From: Gammaproteobacteria bacterium
GTDB taxonomy: Bacteria > Pseudomonadota > Gammaproteobacteria > Pseudomonadales > Azotimanducaceae
NCBI GenBank assembly: GCA_002708765.1
Contig: PAPD01000041.1
Coordinates: 1 to 38,058, forward strand
DNA: 38,058 nt
Direction of reading: 5' to 3'
A program made the translations under genes and the position numbers. Under the pieces are notes generated by a model, which saw nothing but the letters and a program-made list of their open reading frames with translations, was not told the DNA's origin and ran no database searches. How positions within the stretch are numbered: position 1 is the stretch's first letter; every line of letters starts with the position of its first letter. Shown piece after piece: positions 7,345 to 15,920 of the stretch.

Positions 7345-7381
7345 ACCGCAACTTACTTTTCAGTTTTATAAGGCCAATAAT

Positions 7382-8212
7382 ATGTATGAACAAATACTCT
7401 ATGAAATTAAAGACCCTGTAGCGGTTATTACTTTAAATCGCCCTCATGCACTTAATGCATTAACGGGACGCATGCAGAAAGAAGTTAAGCACGCGTTGGC
7501 GTCCGCCGAAAGTGATCCCGCGGTGGTCGGTATCGTGTTAACAGGGGCCGGTCGCGGTTTTTGTGCTGGAGCCGACATCGGTGGATTGCAATCTGCAGCT
7601 GATGGCGAGAAACGGGTGGTTGAAGATCTCTCGAGCCTGGATGCATCGCCAGGAGATGCGGAAATGGGAAAAAATTTCACTGTTACATATGGTTACTTTC
7701 TTTCGATCAGGAAGCCAATTATTGCTGCAATCAATGGACCTTGTGCTGGTCTCGGTTTTTGTTATGCCTTGCTGTGTGACATGCGTTTTGCGGAAGTGCA
7801 GGCTAAATTTACCACCGCGTTTGGTCAGCGTGGTCTGATAGCCGAGCATGCTTCGAGCTGGTTGCTACCTAGATTGATTGGTGCAGGGAGAGCGCTTGAT
7901 CTGCTATGGAGTGGCAGGAAATTTACGGGAGATGAAGCCAAAGAGCTAGGTGTTGTCGAGCGTGTTTTTCAAGAAGGAGAGTCGGTTGATGCTGCTATTC
8001 AGTATGTCCAGGAGCTCGCGAAGAGTGTCTCGCCTACGTCGTTAAGGGTAATGAAAGCTCAGGTTTACAGGCATCTGAATATGGAGCTCGGTGAAGCGAT
8101 GAAGGAATCAAACCAGTGGATGGACGAGTCTCTGAAAAGAGAAGATTTCAAGGAAGGTGTTAGCTCTTTTATAGAGCGCCGTGCTCCCAAATTCAGGCGG
8201 ATTGAGGGATAG
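7382..8212 (+). CDS. Enoyl-CoA hydratase/isomerase family protein
   Basis: Crotonase-fold enzyme of 276 residues. It carries the oxyanion-hole segments GAGRGFCAGADIGGL (about 56-70) and INGPCAGLGFCYALLCDMRFA (second oxyanion loop). GLIAEHASSWLLPRLIG supplies the catalytic-type Glu (in GLIAEH) where many hydratases have GLxP. It is likely to hydrate or isomerise a short to medium enoyl-CoA; the exact substrate is unknown. The ATG at 7382 gives the expected N-terminus (YEQILYEIKDPVAVITLNRP). The following VOC gene starts about 40 bases downstream in the same direction, so the two are probably co-transcribed. Confidence 0.92.
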   Translation: MYEQILYEIKDPVAVITLNRPHALNALTGRMQKEVKHALASAESDPAVVGIVLTGAGRGFCAGADIGGLQSAADGEKRVVEDLSSLDASPGDAEMGKNFTVTYGYFLSIRKPIIAAINGPCAGLGFCYALLCDMRFAEVQAKFTTAFGQRGLIAEHASSWLLPRLIGAGRALDLLWSGRKFTGDEAKELGVVERVFQEGESVDAAIQYVQELAKSVSPTSLRVMKAQVYRHLNMELGEAMKESNQWMDESLKREDFKEGVSSFIERRAPKFRRIEG

Positions 8213-8251
8213 CCATTAGAGCCTCTTTCTAAAAAAAGACCGGTGAAAATT

Positions 8252-9028
8252 ATGGAAATTCAGTTAAGACAAATTTGTATGGTTGCAGAAAAACTGGAAC
8301 CGGTGATCGAAGATCTTACGGAAATACTGGGGATAAATAGTTGTTATATCGATTCAGGGGTAGGCAAGTTTGGATTGGAGAACAACCTAATGGCTGTTGG
8401 CCCAAACTTCCTAGAAGTCGTTGCCCCGGTCGAGGAAGAAACCACCGCAGGTCGCTACCTTCAGCGACGTGGTGGCGATGGTGGATACATGGTTATTACG
8501 CAGGCTGATTCATATAATTCCTTTGATCGGGTAAGGCAAAATGCACTTGATGATGGTGTCAGAATTGCTTGGGAAACTAATATCGGTTATTGGAGGAATT
8601 GTCAGTTGCACCCTAGAGATATGGAGGCTGCTTTTCTGGAAATAGAAGCGGACGACTTCAATGAATTTGAGGGGTACTGGCACCCTGCTGGCGGTAATGG
8701 ATGGCAGGATAAAGTCAGGCAGGATATAACTATTGATTTTCTAGTGGTTGAACTTCAGAGCCAATCTCCCGACAACCTCGCTGGACGCTGGTCTCGGGTA
8801 ATGGGGAAAGAGATTTCTCTGATAGAGGGAGCTACAACTTTGCAGCTTAATAATGCAGCCCTTCGATTCGTTGAATTAAAGGACGATCGAGGCCCTGGGA
8901 TAAGCTGCATCGATGTTCTTGTCCACAACCGCAGAGAAATTATAGATAGAGGTCGCTCAAGAGGCTGTTATGTCGACGAGGAATCCGTCAAGATATGTGG
9001 CGTGCTTTGGAGGCTCCATGAAAGATAA
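8252..9028 (+). CDS. VOC (glyoxalase-like) family protein
   Basis: A 258-residue protein with a glyoxalase/bleomycin-resistance-like N-terminal half: LRQICMVAEKLEPVIEDLTEILGI, then GLENNLMAVGPNFLEVVAPV. A second related half (about residues 150 onward: TIDFLVVELQSQSPDNLAGRWSRVMGKEI) gives the two-module shape of VOC dioxygenases or isomerases. The first ATG (8252) is preferred over the GTG at 8243 because GGTGA sits five bases before it. It follows the enoyl-CoA hydratase gene, so an acyl-CoA-related role is possible, but no substrate can be named. Confidence 0.75.
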   Translation: MEIQLRQICMVAEKLEPVIEDLTEILGINSCYIDSGVGKFGLENNLMAVGPNFLEVVAPVEEETTAGRYLQRRGGDGGYMVITQADSYNSFDRVRQNALDDGVRIAWETNIGYWRNCQLHPRDMEAAFLEIEADDFNEFEGYWHPAGGNGWQDKVRQDITIDFLVVELQSQSPDNLAGRWSRVMGKEISLIEGATTLQLNNAALRFVELKDDRGPGISCIDVLVHNRREIIDRGRSRGCYVDEESVKICGVLWRLHER

Positions 9029-9054
9029 GGCATAATCTGATTCTCGTATTGCGT

Positions 9055-9078
9055 CTCAAGAATATGTTGAGTATTTTT
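9055..9078 (+). terminator. Possible weak intrinsic terminator after the VOC gene
   Basis: CTCAA (9055-9059) and TTGAG (9067-9071) form a 5-bp stem with a 7-base loop, followed by TATTTTT. An outer 7-bp dyad, ATTCTCG (9040-9046) with CGAGAAT (9084-9090), surrounds it. The site lies between convergent genes. The short stem makes it uncertain. Confidence 0.4.
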
Positions 9079-9503
9079 CATATCGAGAATAAGAGGGAGA
9101 TAGCCTCCCTTCCTACTAAACCTATCAGACAAACAGATGAAAGAATAAACGAGCTAGCTCTAGCTGCTACGTTGTTTACAGAGATGTGTATTATCGAGTG
9201 CACGAGTCTGAGTAATACGTAACCCCACGCAAGCTGAATATGGAGATCATCTGCACTTTCTGCAATGTAAATATATAAGCAGATGGCATAAAAAAGGGTA
9301 GGTTGCTCGAAGATATGATTATAATTGTCAGTGATATATCTGAAGTTTGTGTTGGCGTAATGAGCTCTAAGTTCGTCTGAGTGTTTTGCTCCCTGGAGGT
9401 TCGGGAAGTTCTTTATGATTGCTGGAAGCCTTGAGCTTAACAATACCAGAATCATGGTTGCAGATAAGGCCATCATTGCAAGCATTGGATGAAGAATCTC
9501 CAC
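9078..9503 (-). CDS. MAPEG family membrane protein
   Basis: A 141-residue integral membrane protein with four hydrophobic segments: about 5-24, 66-82, 90-108 and 118-138. The segment FEQPTLFYAICLYIYI (about 64-79) and the preceding NTNFRYITDNYNHI are typical of the MAPEG family (glutathione-dependent and eicosanoid-type membrane proteins). Bacterial members are mostly of unknown function. The nearby gene on the same strand encodes an exported DUF1579-like protein, but the 218-base gap and a hairpin argue against a tight operon. Confidence 0.8.
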   Translation of the reverse strand: MEILHPMLAMMALSATMILVLLSSRLPAIIKNFPNLQGAKHSDELRAHYANTNFRYITDNYNHIFEQPTLFYAICLYIYIAESADDLHIQLAWGYVLLRLVHSIIHISVNNVAARASSFILSSVCLIGLVGREAISLLFSI

Positions 9504-9646
9504 GAAAAAGCGCTCCTGTTTTGGTTTTTAGTAACAGTAGCCTATCCTTTTTTGAAAAAGATTTGGAGCTTTATATCTAATGGGGTTGAGGAACTCGGGA
9601 TCTTTTTATTGAGGAGGGAAGGACAGCAGTCCGCAGAATCGAAATT

Positions 9647-9669
9647 AGCCCGTCAATCTTAAACGGGCT
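9647..9669 (-). terminator. Hairpin downstream of the DUF1579-like gene (possible terminator)
   Basis: AGCCCGT (9647-9653) and ACGGGCT (9663-9669) form a perfect 7-bp stem with a 9-base loop, about 50 bases past the stop of the minus-strand gene at 9722. On that strand it is followed only by TAATTTCGATT, a poor T-run, so termination is uncertain. Confidence 0.4.
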
Positions 9670-9721
9670 GTCCATCCGCCTGCCGAGAATAACTTATGGA
9701 TAAACTTATACTTCGTTGCTT

Positions 9722-10225
9722 TTAGTTTACTCGGCGCATTACCGCCTGATTTGTATCCGTAGTCTTGTCAGGGTTTGAGACCGTGTAAGTATATGTGAAC
9801 GTCTCAGTTCCTGTTTCCATGTCTCCGAAGTTCCAGGTGTTCACGAATTGATCTTCAAATGCAACCAGCCCGCTTTTTTCAAGGTTCGTCGTAAAAGATA
9901 TGGATGATTTTGTTTTTCCGGAAACGCTCATTCTGGGTTGATTTCCTAGGCCGCAATAATGGGTTGCGAAAAGTTTCCCTTTATCGTCGACGAAGGTAGT
10001 CATCATTTCTACGCCGTCTTCGTTGCTATGCTCGACAATGGCGCTTCCATTGGAAATCAGTTTGTATTCTAGAGTGATAGGGATGTCGTTCTCAGCCGAT
10101 CTGATAAGGGTGCCTTCCCACTTTCCCAGTATTTTCTGCATTTGTAAAAACTCGTTGCTGGGTTGTTCCCCGTAGCTCAGATTTGATAGGACAAGAAATA
10201 AAGTTAACGCGATGAAGTTTTTCAT
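9722..10225 (-). CDS. Exported DUF1579-like (lipocalin-type fold) protein
   Basis: A 167-residue protein with a signal peptide (MKNFIALTLFLVLSNLSYG, cleavage probably after residue 19). The mature part begins FLQMQKILGKWEGTL and contains repeated short beta-strand segments (ITLEYKLISNGSAIVEHS, MMTTFVDDKGKLFATHYCGLGNQPRMS). This is the pattern of small DUF1579/heme-binding-like beta-barrels that measure or bind small ligands. Biochemical function is unknown. It is divergent from the PhzF-like gene. Confidence 0.7.
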   Translation of the reverse strand: MKNFIALTLFLVLSNLSYGEQPSNEFLQMQKILGKWEGTLIRSAENDIPITLEYKLISNGSAIVEHSNEDGVEMMTTFVDDKGKLFATHYCGLGNQPRMSVSGKTKSSISFTTNLEKSGLVAFEDQFVNTWNFGDMETGTETFTYTYTVSNPDKTTDTNQAVMRRVN

Positions 10226-10272
10226 GTTTTCGTCTCCACTAAAATGATTGCTGTCTCATACACCATTGCTAG

Positions 10273-10278
10273 TATAAT
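10273..10278 (+). promoter_or_regulatory. Candidate -10 element for the PhzF-like gene
   Basis: TATAAT, an exact -10 consensus, lies about 70 bases before the ATG at 10350. The nearest -35-like hexamer, TTGCTG at 10248-10253, is 19 bases upstream, longer than the preferred 17, so the promoter is only probable. Confidence 0.45.
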
Positions 10279-10282
10279 TTAC

Positions 10283-10341
10283 CTCGGAGTGTTATGCAGG
10301 TTAAATTGATCCGCGGGTTTAAAAATTACACGCATTCCGAG
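10283..10341 (+). promoter_or_regulatory. Leader hairpin upstream of the PhzF-like gene
   Basis: CTCGGAGTG (10283-10291) can pair with CATTCCGAG (10333-10341) over nine positions with one G-U pair. It lies just after the candidate -10 box and nine bases before the ATG, so the 3' arm covers the only purine-rich ribosome-binding sequence. It may limit translation; no effector is suggested. Confidence 0.3.
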
Positions 10342-10349
10342 ATTTAATT

Positions 10350-11144
10350 ATGAACTCAAGAAAATTTGATATTTATCAGGTCGATGCTTTTACGGACCAA
10401 GTTTTTCGGGGAAATCCGGCGGCAGTTTGTCCGGTTAATGGGTGGTTGCCTGAGCTGACGATGTTGTCTATCGCTGAGGAGAATAATCTTTCCGAAACGG
10501 CGTTTGTTAATCTCGATTCTGATCCATACGGGATTCGATGGTTTACACCCCGATCAGAGGTAGACCTATGTGGCCACGCCACGCTGGCTTCCGCAAAGGT
10601 GCTGTTCGATCATTATCTTTCCGAAAATGAGACTGAAATAGTTTTCAATTCAAATAGGGGGCGACTGGCAGCAATAAAAAGAGGTGATCTCATTGCTCTG
10701 AATTTCCCTTCCGATCGCGCCCTAGAAATTGACTCCGATAAAAAAGTTGCCCGTGCGCTGGGTGTTCCCCCGAGTTTTTTGTACACAGGCAAAGATGATT
10801 TGCTTGCCGTCTTTAATTCAGAAAAAGAAATAAGATCTTTAGTGCCAGACCGCACTGAAATTTCGTTGCTCGATTGCAGAGGGATTATCGCGACGGCTCC
10901 GGGTACCGAAGATGACTTTGTTTCCAGATGTTTCTACCCCGGTTTAGGTGTTATTGAAGATCCGGTAACCGGGTCGGCGCATACCTTACTGGCGCCCTAT
11001 TGGGGTGAAATCCTTGATAAGAAAATCATGAAAGCTCGTCAGATTTCTGAGAGAGAGGGTCGTCTCTTGTGCGAACTCGAGAAAGATAGAGTTCTTATCT
11101 CGGGAAGAGCGGTAACCTATATGGTCGGAAAAATAACGATTTAG
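10350..11144 (+). CDS. PhzF-family isomerase/epimerase
   Basis: A 264-residue member of the PhzF (DapF-like fold) family. Recognisable segments are FDIYQVDAFTDQVFRGNPAAV at the N-terminus, the catalytic-type Glu49 in NNLSETAF, DLCGHATLASAKVLF (about 74-88), and VIEDPVTGSAHTLLAPYW in the second half. Despite the family name there are no other phenazine genes here, so this is one of the many housekeeping or accessory PhzF-like proteins of unknown substrate. It is convergent with the aldose epimerase gene, with 23 bases between the stops. Confidence 0.9.
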   Translation: MNSRKFDIYQVDAFTDQVFRGNPAAVCPVNGWLPELTMLSIAEENNLSETAFVNLDSDPYGIRWFTPRSEVDLCGHATLASAKVLFDHYLSENETEIVFNSNRGRLAAIKRGDLIALNFPSDRALEIDSDKKVARALGVPPSFLYTGKDDLLAVFNSEKEIRSLVPDRTEISLLDCRGIIATAPGTEDDFVSRCFYPGLGVIEDPVTGSAHTLLAPYWGEILDKKIMKARQISEREGRLLCELEKDRVLISGRAVTYMVGKITI

Positions 11145-11167
11145 CTGAGACTGTAGGTTTGGTTTAA

Positions 11168-12160
11168 TCAGAATTCGAAGGAAAACACCGTCTTTTTCCT
11201 GTAGATCTGTCCTGGCTCCAGAATGCTGAAAGGGAAATCGGGTTGGTTTGGAGAATCAGGAAAGGCCTGAGTTTCCAGACATAAACCTGACCACTCTCCA
11301 AAAGGTTCCTTCAGGTACTGTCCTGTATACAACTGGAGTCCAGGTTGATTTGTAAAGATTCTCATAGTCAGGTCCTTTTTAGAAGAAGTTAGCTCGGCGG
11401 CTTCTCTAAGATTATCGGATCCGTTTCGAAGAACAAAATTGTGATCAAAACCTGAACTTCCTGAAGAAGTCTTGAGCTCCGAAATCTGATTTCTAAGTAA
11501 GTCGGGTTCTCTTAAATCAAAGGGAGAGTTCTCGACGCTTCTGATTTCTCCCGTTGGGAGAAGTGACGCATCCTGTATGGTGTACTCATCTGCGTTCAAG
11601 CACAGATAATGGTTTCTTATATCTTTAGCATCTCCATCGAGATTGAAATAGGAATGGTTGGCAAGATTAACTATTGTTGGCATATCCGTTTTTGCAAAAA
11701 AATCTATCACAAGCTTCATTGAATCAAATACCTCGTACCGAACTTTTACCTTGAGGTTCCCCGGAAATCCCTGTTCGCCATGCTTAGAAGAGAGCCTGAA
11801 CTCTGCTCTTTGCAAGGACATCTGCGGATCGAGTTTCCATTTTCTTCGGCTAAAACCTATGGGACCGCCGTGGAGAGTGTGAGGTCCTGATCCTGATAGT
11901 GTTTCAAGGTTCACCAACTTACCAGCAAGATTGAATCGACCGTGCCCGATTCTGCCGGCATACCGCCCGCAGGTGGAGCCTAGGAAGTAATTGTCTTTTT
12001 GGTACATTTTGGGTTCGGGATAGCTCAGAACGACATTGCGTGTGCCGCTTTTCATCGGAAGTTTGATTGACGTGATCGTTGCCCCCAGATTGATTAATTC
12101 TACCTGCAGACCACTGGACGTTGTAATTTCAGATTGATGTATTTCTGCTTTGGCAACCAT
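11168..12160 (-). CDS. galM: Aldose 1-epimerase (mutarotase)
   Basis: Interconverts the alpha and beta anomers of hexoses. The 330 residues show the family landmarks: LINLGATITSIKLP at the N-terminus, GSTCGRYAGRIGHGRF, GPHTLHGGPIGFSRRKW (substrate-site His), NLANHSYFNLDG (catalytic-type His), and GLCLETQAFPDSPNQP near the C-terminus with the catalytic-type Glu. It has no signal peptide, so it acts in the cytoplasm. No sugar-transport or gal-pathway gene is adjacent. The amidase gene lies 47 bases upstream on the same strand, so the two may share a transcript without a metabolic link. Confidence 0.93.
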   Translation of the reverse strand: MVAKAEIHQSEITTSSGLQVELINLGATITSIKLPMKSGTRNVVLSYPEPKMYQKDNYFLGSTCGRYAGRIGHGRFNLAGKLVNLETLSGSGPHTLHGGPIGFSRRKWKLDPQMSLQRAEFRLSSKHGEQGFPGNLKVKVRYEVFDSMKLVIDFFAKTDMPTIVNLANHSYFNLDGDAKDIRNHYLCLNADEYTIQDASLLPTGEIRSVENSPFDLREPDLLRNQISELKTSSGSSGFDHNFVLRNGSDNLREAAELTSSKKDLTMRIFTNQPGLQLYTGQYLKEPFGEWSGLCLETQAFPDSPNQPDFPFSILEPGQIYRKKTVFSFEF

Positions 12161-12207
12161 TATAGATGTGTCTCCCCATCGAACAGGTGACGAATAGTTT
12201 GTAAGTA

Positions 12208-13710
12208 TTATTTTTGTTTTAGCAGTGCTTCGAACGCCAATGCTATTGCCGCAATCTTTGCGTCATCCATTCGTCGTCCTATGAATGACAGACCTATAGG
12301 CAATTCATCTGCGGTTCCGAGCGGAACAGTTATATGGGGATGTCCTCCTATCGCCGGGTATTGCGACAGCGATGGCCCGCTAAAAGTGTCCCCTTTATTC
12401 TGGTCTATGATCCAGGCCGGGCCATTACTAATTCCAACAATCAGATCGAGCCTGTTTTCATCGAATAGGTGGTCAAGCCCATCAGCTCGCGCTACCCGCT
12501 TTATCGATTCAAGCTTACTGCGATATTGCTCCGGAGTTAGGTTCTGAGTCAGTGCCGCCTCAAAGATGGTTTGGCCGAAGAATGATAGCTCCACCGGATC
12601 CTCTCTATTTAACTCGACTATCTTTTTTAACGTTAAATGGTTGAGGTCATTAGGAAGGTTCCCAAGGTAATGATCGATCTCCAGCCTGAATTCATGCATC
12701 AGAACCGAGAATTCTTCCTTCTGGATATTCTCCGGTTTATCAAGCGATAGATTTCCGATTACTTCGGCACCGATTTTTCTGAAATCCGAAAGGGCAGACG
12801 ACAGGAGTATGTCTAGTTGCTTGTGTTGCAGCAGCGGATTCGCGATGGCGCCAACTCGGATTCCGTAAAGGTCATCTGGCTTTTCGAGGTTAATCAGGGC
12901 GGATCGCAAGGTATCACTAGAATCGTTGCTCCCAAGCATACCTCCAAGCGCCAGCGCTGCGCTAGTGACATCTGAAGCGATAGGACCGGCTGTATCCTGC
13001 GACGAGGCAATAGGAATTATTCCTGAACTCGACAGGATGCCATGGGTAGGCTTGAATCCGACCACACCGTTCATTGCCGCCGGGCAAACGATAGAACCGT
13101 CGGTTTCAGTTCCTATTGCTATAGAGACGTAACCTCGTGCAACCGAGACAGCGCTTCCGGAACTTGAACCGCAGGCTGTTCTGTTAGGATCATGAGCATT
13201 CCTGGTCTGGCCTCCAATAGCACTCCATCCTGATATTGAACCTTCGGACCTGAAATTTGCCCATTCACTTAAATTTGTTTTTCCGATAATAATAGCTCCG
13301 TTTTGTCTGAGGTTCGATACGATTTCTGCGTCTCGGCGGGTGTAATTTCTCGCCAATATCAGGGATCCAGCTGTAGTTGGCCATTCGCTGGTCTCGATAT
13401 TGTCTTTCACTAATACCGGCACTCCACCAAGAACGAGTTTCTTACGTTCTTCAGGATCCAGTCTGTCTATCTCATCTGCTGCTTTAGCAACCCTCTCGCC
13501 ACCCGAAACGATGACAGCTCGGTATCTGTTGTTTTCTTTTGCGATTTGTTTAAGGGCTTGGTCAACGATCTCGCTAGCTGATGTTTTCTGGTGGTGCTTC
13601 AGAATAGGATCCTTTGACATTGACTTCGCCTCCACAATCGAAGTGTTTACAAGCAAAAAGATTGACGCAATAAATTTGAAATGTTTTTTTAGCATTAGAT
13701 TGACCATCAA
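12208..13710 (-). CDS. Amidase-signature family hydrolase, exported
   Basis: A 500-residue Ser-cisSer-Lys amidase. Lys102 is in GVPVLVKDNIET. The cis-Ser lies in the ACGSSSGSAVSVA loop (residues 182-184). The nucleophile is Ser206 in GTETDGSIVCPAAMNG. GVVGFKPTHGILS follows, as in the family. A hydrophobic stretch at about 10-24 followed by VEAK suggests a signal peptide, so the enzyme probably acts in the periplasm, unlike the GatA subunit. The start could be Met1 or Met6; neither has a good ribosome-binding site. The substrate is unknown. Confidence 0.9.
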   Translation of the reverse strand: MMVNLMLKKHFKFIASIFLLVNTSIVEAKSMSKDPILKHHQKTSASEIVDQALKQIAKENNRYRAVIVSGGERVAKAADEIDRLDPEERKKLVLGGVPVLVKDNIETSEWPTTAGSLILARNYTRRDAEIVSNLRQNGAIIIGKTNLSEWANFRSEGSISGWSAIGGQTRNAHDPNRTACGSSSGSAVSVARGYVSIAIGTETDGSIVCPAAMNGVVGFKPTHGILSSSGIIPIASSQDTAGPIASDVTSAALALGGMLGSNDSSDTLRSALINLEKPDDLYGIRVGAIANPLLQHKQLDILLSSALSDFRKIGAEVIGNLSLDKPENIQKEEFSVLMHEFRLEIDHYLGNLPNDLNHLTLKKIVELNREDPVELSFFGQTIFEAALTQNLTPEQYRSKLESIKRVARADGLDHLFDENRLDLIVGISNGPAWIIDQNKGDTFSGPSLSQYPAIGGHPHITVPLGTADELPIGLSFIGRRMDDAKIAAIALAFEALLKQK

Positions 13711-13784
13711 TTAGTTATTGCCGTGCACAGTTGTTCTGACATCTTTCTGGATGTTAGCCGTTTATCTCAACTTCAAGAGGGCTG

Positions 13785-15716
13785 TTATTTTTTTGCATGA
13801 AACACCAGTAACAGGTTCCCTGGTTCGTGATAATAGAGTCCGTATCCCGAATTCACGACCACATGACCTTCTGCAATGAAGGGTCCGGAACCACTCATTC
13901 CACCTCCTTTCCCGACTACCCCGTTCACCCCCTTTCTCTCAGGTCGGGTATCATACTCCCATAAAAGCTCACCAGTTTTGTCGTCGTAGGCTCTAAAAAA
14001 CCCATCGAGGTGTCCCGCGAACACCGCTCCCTCTATGGCGGTAACCGGTGCGCTGATTCCCGGATCACAGAATTTTGCATCCGGTTCGCAGATATTTTTC
14101 TGAATCTTACTCCACAACGGTTTTCCATCTCGATGCCACAGGCTATGTATTCCCGGCCTGGCGCTTTCCGGATCCAGGTAGTCACCATTACGGGTATTAT
14201 TCATATCGTTAATCGGCACGAATACCTGTTCGTCGTTAGCAGCCATTCCAAAGTGAACTCCTCCCTGGATGCTCCCGCGTCCAACTTTTGTCGTCCACAG
14301 TGTGGCACCTTCGTTATCAGGATCGAGCCCTAGAACCTCGCCGTTCTTGAGTCCTGCTAAAAGAAGATCTTTTCCGTTGCTCTGATTCACAAGAAGAATG
14401 CTAGAGCCGTGGTCAAAATCTGGTCCATCTTCCGCAGGGCAATTAGGGTTGTCTGCCATCATGCATGCTACGTTCCAGGCATCTCCACTGGTAGTCTGTT
14501 TAGTCCACGCGCGAGATCCGCTTTCGATATCTATCGCCAGTATTGCATCTGAGTTTTCTCCGGCAGGCGATGAATAATTCTCACCTGTTCCCACATATAT
14601 CAGATTTCTTTTCCGGTCTATTGTCGGGCTAGTCCATATTGGTGCACCAGACGGTGCGAGAACTTTCGTTCCGAAAATCGTTTCCCCCGTGATCTTGGGT
14701 TCCTCGGGTATAGCATAATGACGCCAGATGAAAGAACCCGATTTTGCGTCGACGGCGAGAATACTACCCCGGAAAGTACAACAATCATATTCGGGATCTG
14801 CAGCAGGAACGACTTCGAGAGAGGAGACTGGAATAAAGAGTTTCCCTTCAAAAAAAGCGGGTGTCCCGGTCAATGTCGTGCTTGGGTGATCATCTGTTCT
14901 CAAAGACCAGACTAGTTGTCCGTTTAAAGCATTAACGGCGTAGGTTCGTCCAAGCAGGTCTCCAAAGAAAACCATAGGGTCTGTTTCCTGAGAAGGCTGC
15001 CCAGACCAAGACAACACTACTCCGGTCCTGACTTCTGCCGTCGCCGAAAAAATCCACTTTGTGCAGCCAGTGTCAAGATCGAGGGCGTAAACTCGTCCGT
15101 CCTGACTTCCTACAAAAACTGCTCCCATACCGATTGTCGGTTGTGATCGAGCTCGAAGAGCGTTCGGGAAGGCGAACGACCACTTTAGTTCGAGATTCCC
15201 TATCTCTTCTTTGCTTAGCTTTGCGATCTTTGCACTAGAAAACCGGTTTGTATTGTGACCCCAATTAACGCCGTAAACCGGTCTTTCTGGATTTAGAGCG
15301 GTGTTGTCGCAAAAATTTGGTTGGGAAAGAGAGAGATCAGCACTTTCATCTATGATTGCTCGGGTTATATACTCGGTTACGTAGCGTTTCCCTTCTGTCG
15401 AGAGATTTTCTGCTTGAGTTTTCATTATTCCTTCATCGAGGGACTTGTAGATAGCGGTCGGTGACATCATTTCAAGCCATTGAAAGTGGGGCGCTTTCGG
15501 AACCTTGCCGTTGTGACAGTTTTCACAGTTTGCTTTATATAATTTCTTCCCAGGGTGGCTGTTTCGATCGAATTCAGCAGCCCCGGTTTGGAATTCGTCG
15601 GTTGATTGTAAGGTTTCTCCTTTTTTTTCCAGCTGCGGTCTTTCATTACACCCTGACAGAAAAAAAAGAAAAACAATTCCTAGAACATGATTTGCCCTGA
15701 TATCGCCCAATTTCAT
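13785..15716 (-). CDS. PQQ-dependent dehydrogenase with N-terminal cytochrome c domain (lipoprotein)
   Basis: A 643-residue quinohaemoprotein resembling the polyvinyl-alcohol dehydrogenase type. The order is a signal peptide with lipobox LSGC (lipidated Cys23), a single c-type haem motif CENCH (C64, C67, H68) with Met residues in LEMMSPT as possible axial ligand, then a PQQ beta-propeller. The propeller shows repeated blades such as VFVGSQDGRVYALDLDTG, ILAVDAKSGSFIW and AGHLDGFFRAYDDKTGELLW. It should oxidise an alcohol in the periplasm and pass electrons to its own haem. It is divergent from a phosphotransferase-fold gene (15921). The haem is at the opposite end compared with the second PQQ enzyme (18975). 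Confidence 0.88.
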   Translation of the reverse strand: MKLGDIRANHVLGIVFLFFLSGCNERPQLEKKGETLQSTDEFQTGAAEFDRNSHPGKKLYKANCENCHNGKVPKAPHFQWLEMMSPTAIYKSLDEGIMKTQAENLSTEGKRYVTEYITRAIIDESADLSLSQPNFCDNTALNPERPVYGVNWGHNTNRFSSAKIAKLSKEEIGNLELKWSFAFPNALRARSQPTIGMGAVFVGSQDGRVYALDLDTGCTKWIFSATAEVRTGVVLSWSGQPSQETDPMVFFGDLLGRTYAVNALNGQLVWSLRTDDHPSTTLTGTPAFFEGKLFIPVSSLEVVPAADPEYDCCTFRGSILAVDAKSGSFIWRHYAIPEEPKITGETIFGTKVLAPSGAPIWTSPTIDRKRNLIYVGTGENYSSPAGENSDAILAIDIESGSRAWTKQTTSGDAWNVACMMADNPNCPAEDGPDFDHGSSILLVNQSNGKDLLLAGLKNGEVLGLDPDNEGATLWTTKVGRGSIQGGVHFGMAANDEQVFVPINDMNNTRNGDYLDPESARPGIHSLWHRDGKPLWSKIQKNICEPDAKFCDPGISAPVTAIEGAVFAGHLDGFFRAYDDKTGELLWEYDTRPERKGVNGVVGKGGGMSGSGPFIAEGHVVVNSGYGLYYHEPGNLLLVFHAKK

Positions 15717-15920
15717 AGCCCTCCAGCTTTTGATTGTTTTTTTGTTTCTATAAAAGCTTTATTTAGTAGAATCCTGTAGCAGAACTTTAACATTAAAGAA
15801 CAAGAAAAGAGGATCGGAAAGTTTTTCGAAGGACCTGTTTATGAAGAATTTGTTAAATAGATTCGTGCTCCTTGAATACTCAACAATACTTTACGTTTGA
15901 GGAGAACCTATTAGTGTCAA

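Noticed and set aside
7168-7371. 67-codon plus-strand frame in the cyclase/hydratase gap
   Set aside because: It starts inside the cyclase start region, lacks a ribosome-binding site and is explained by random open sequence with inverted repeats.
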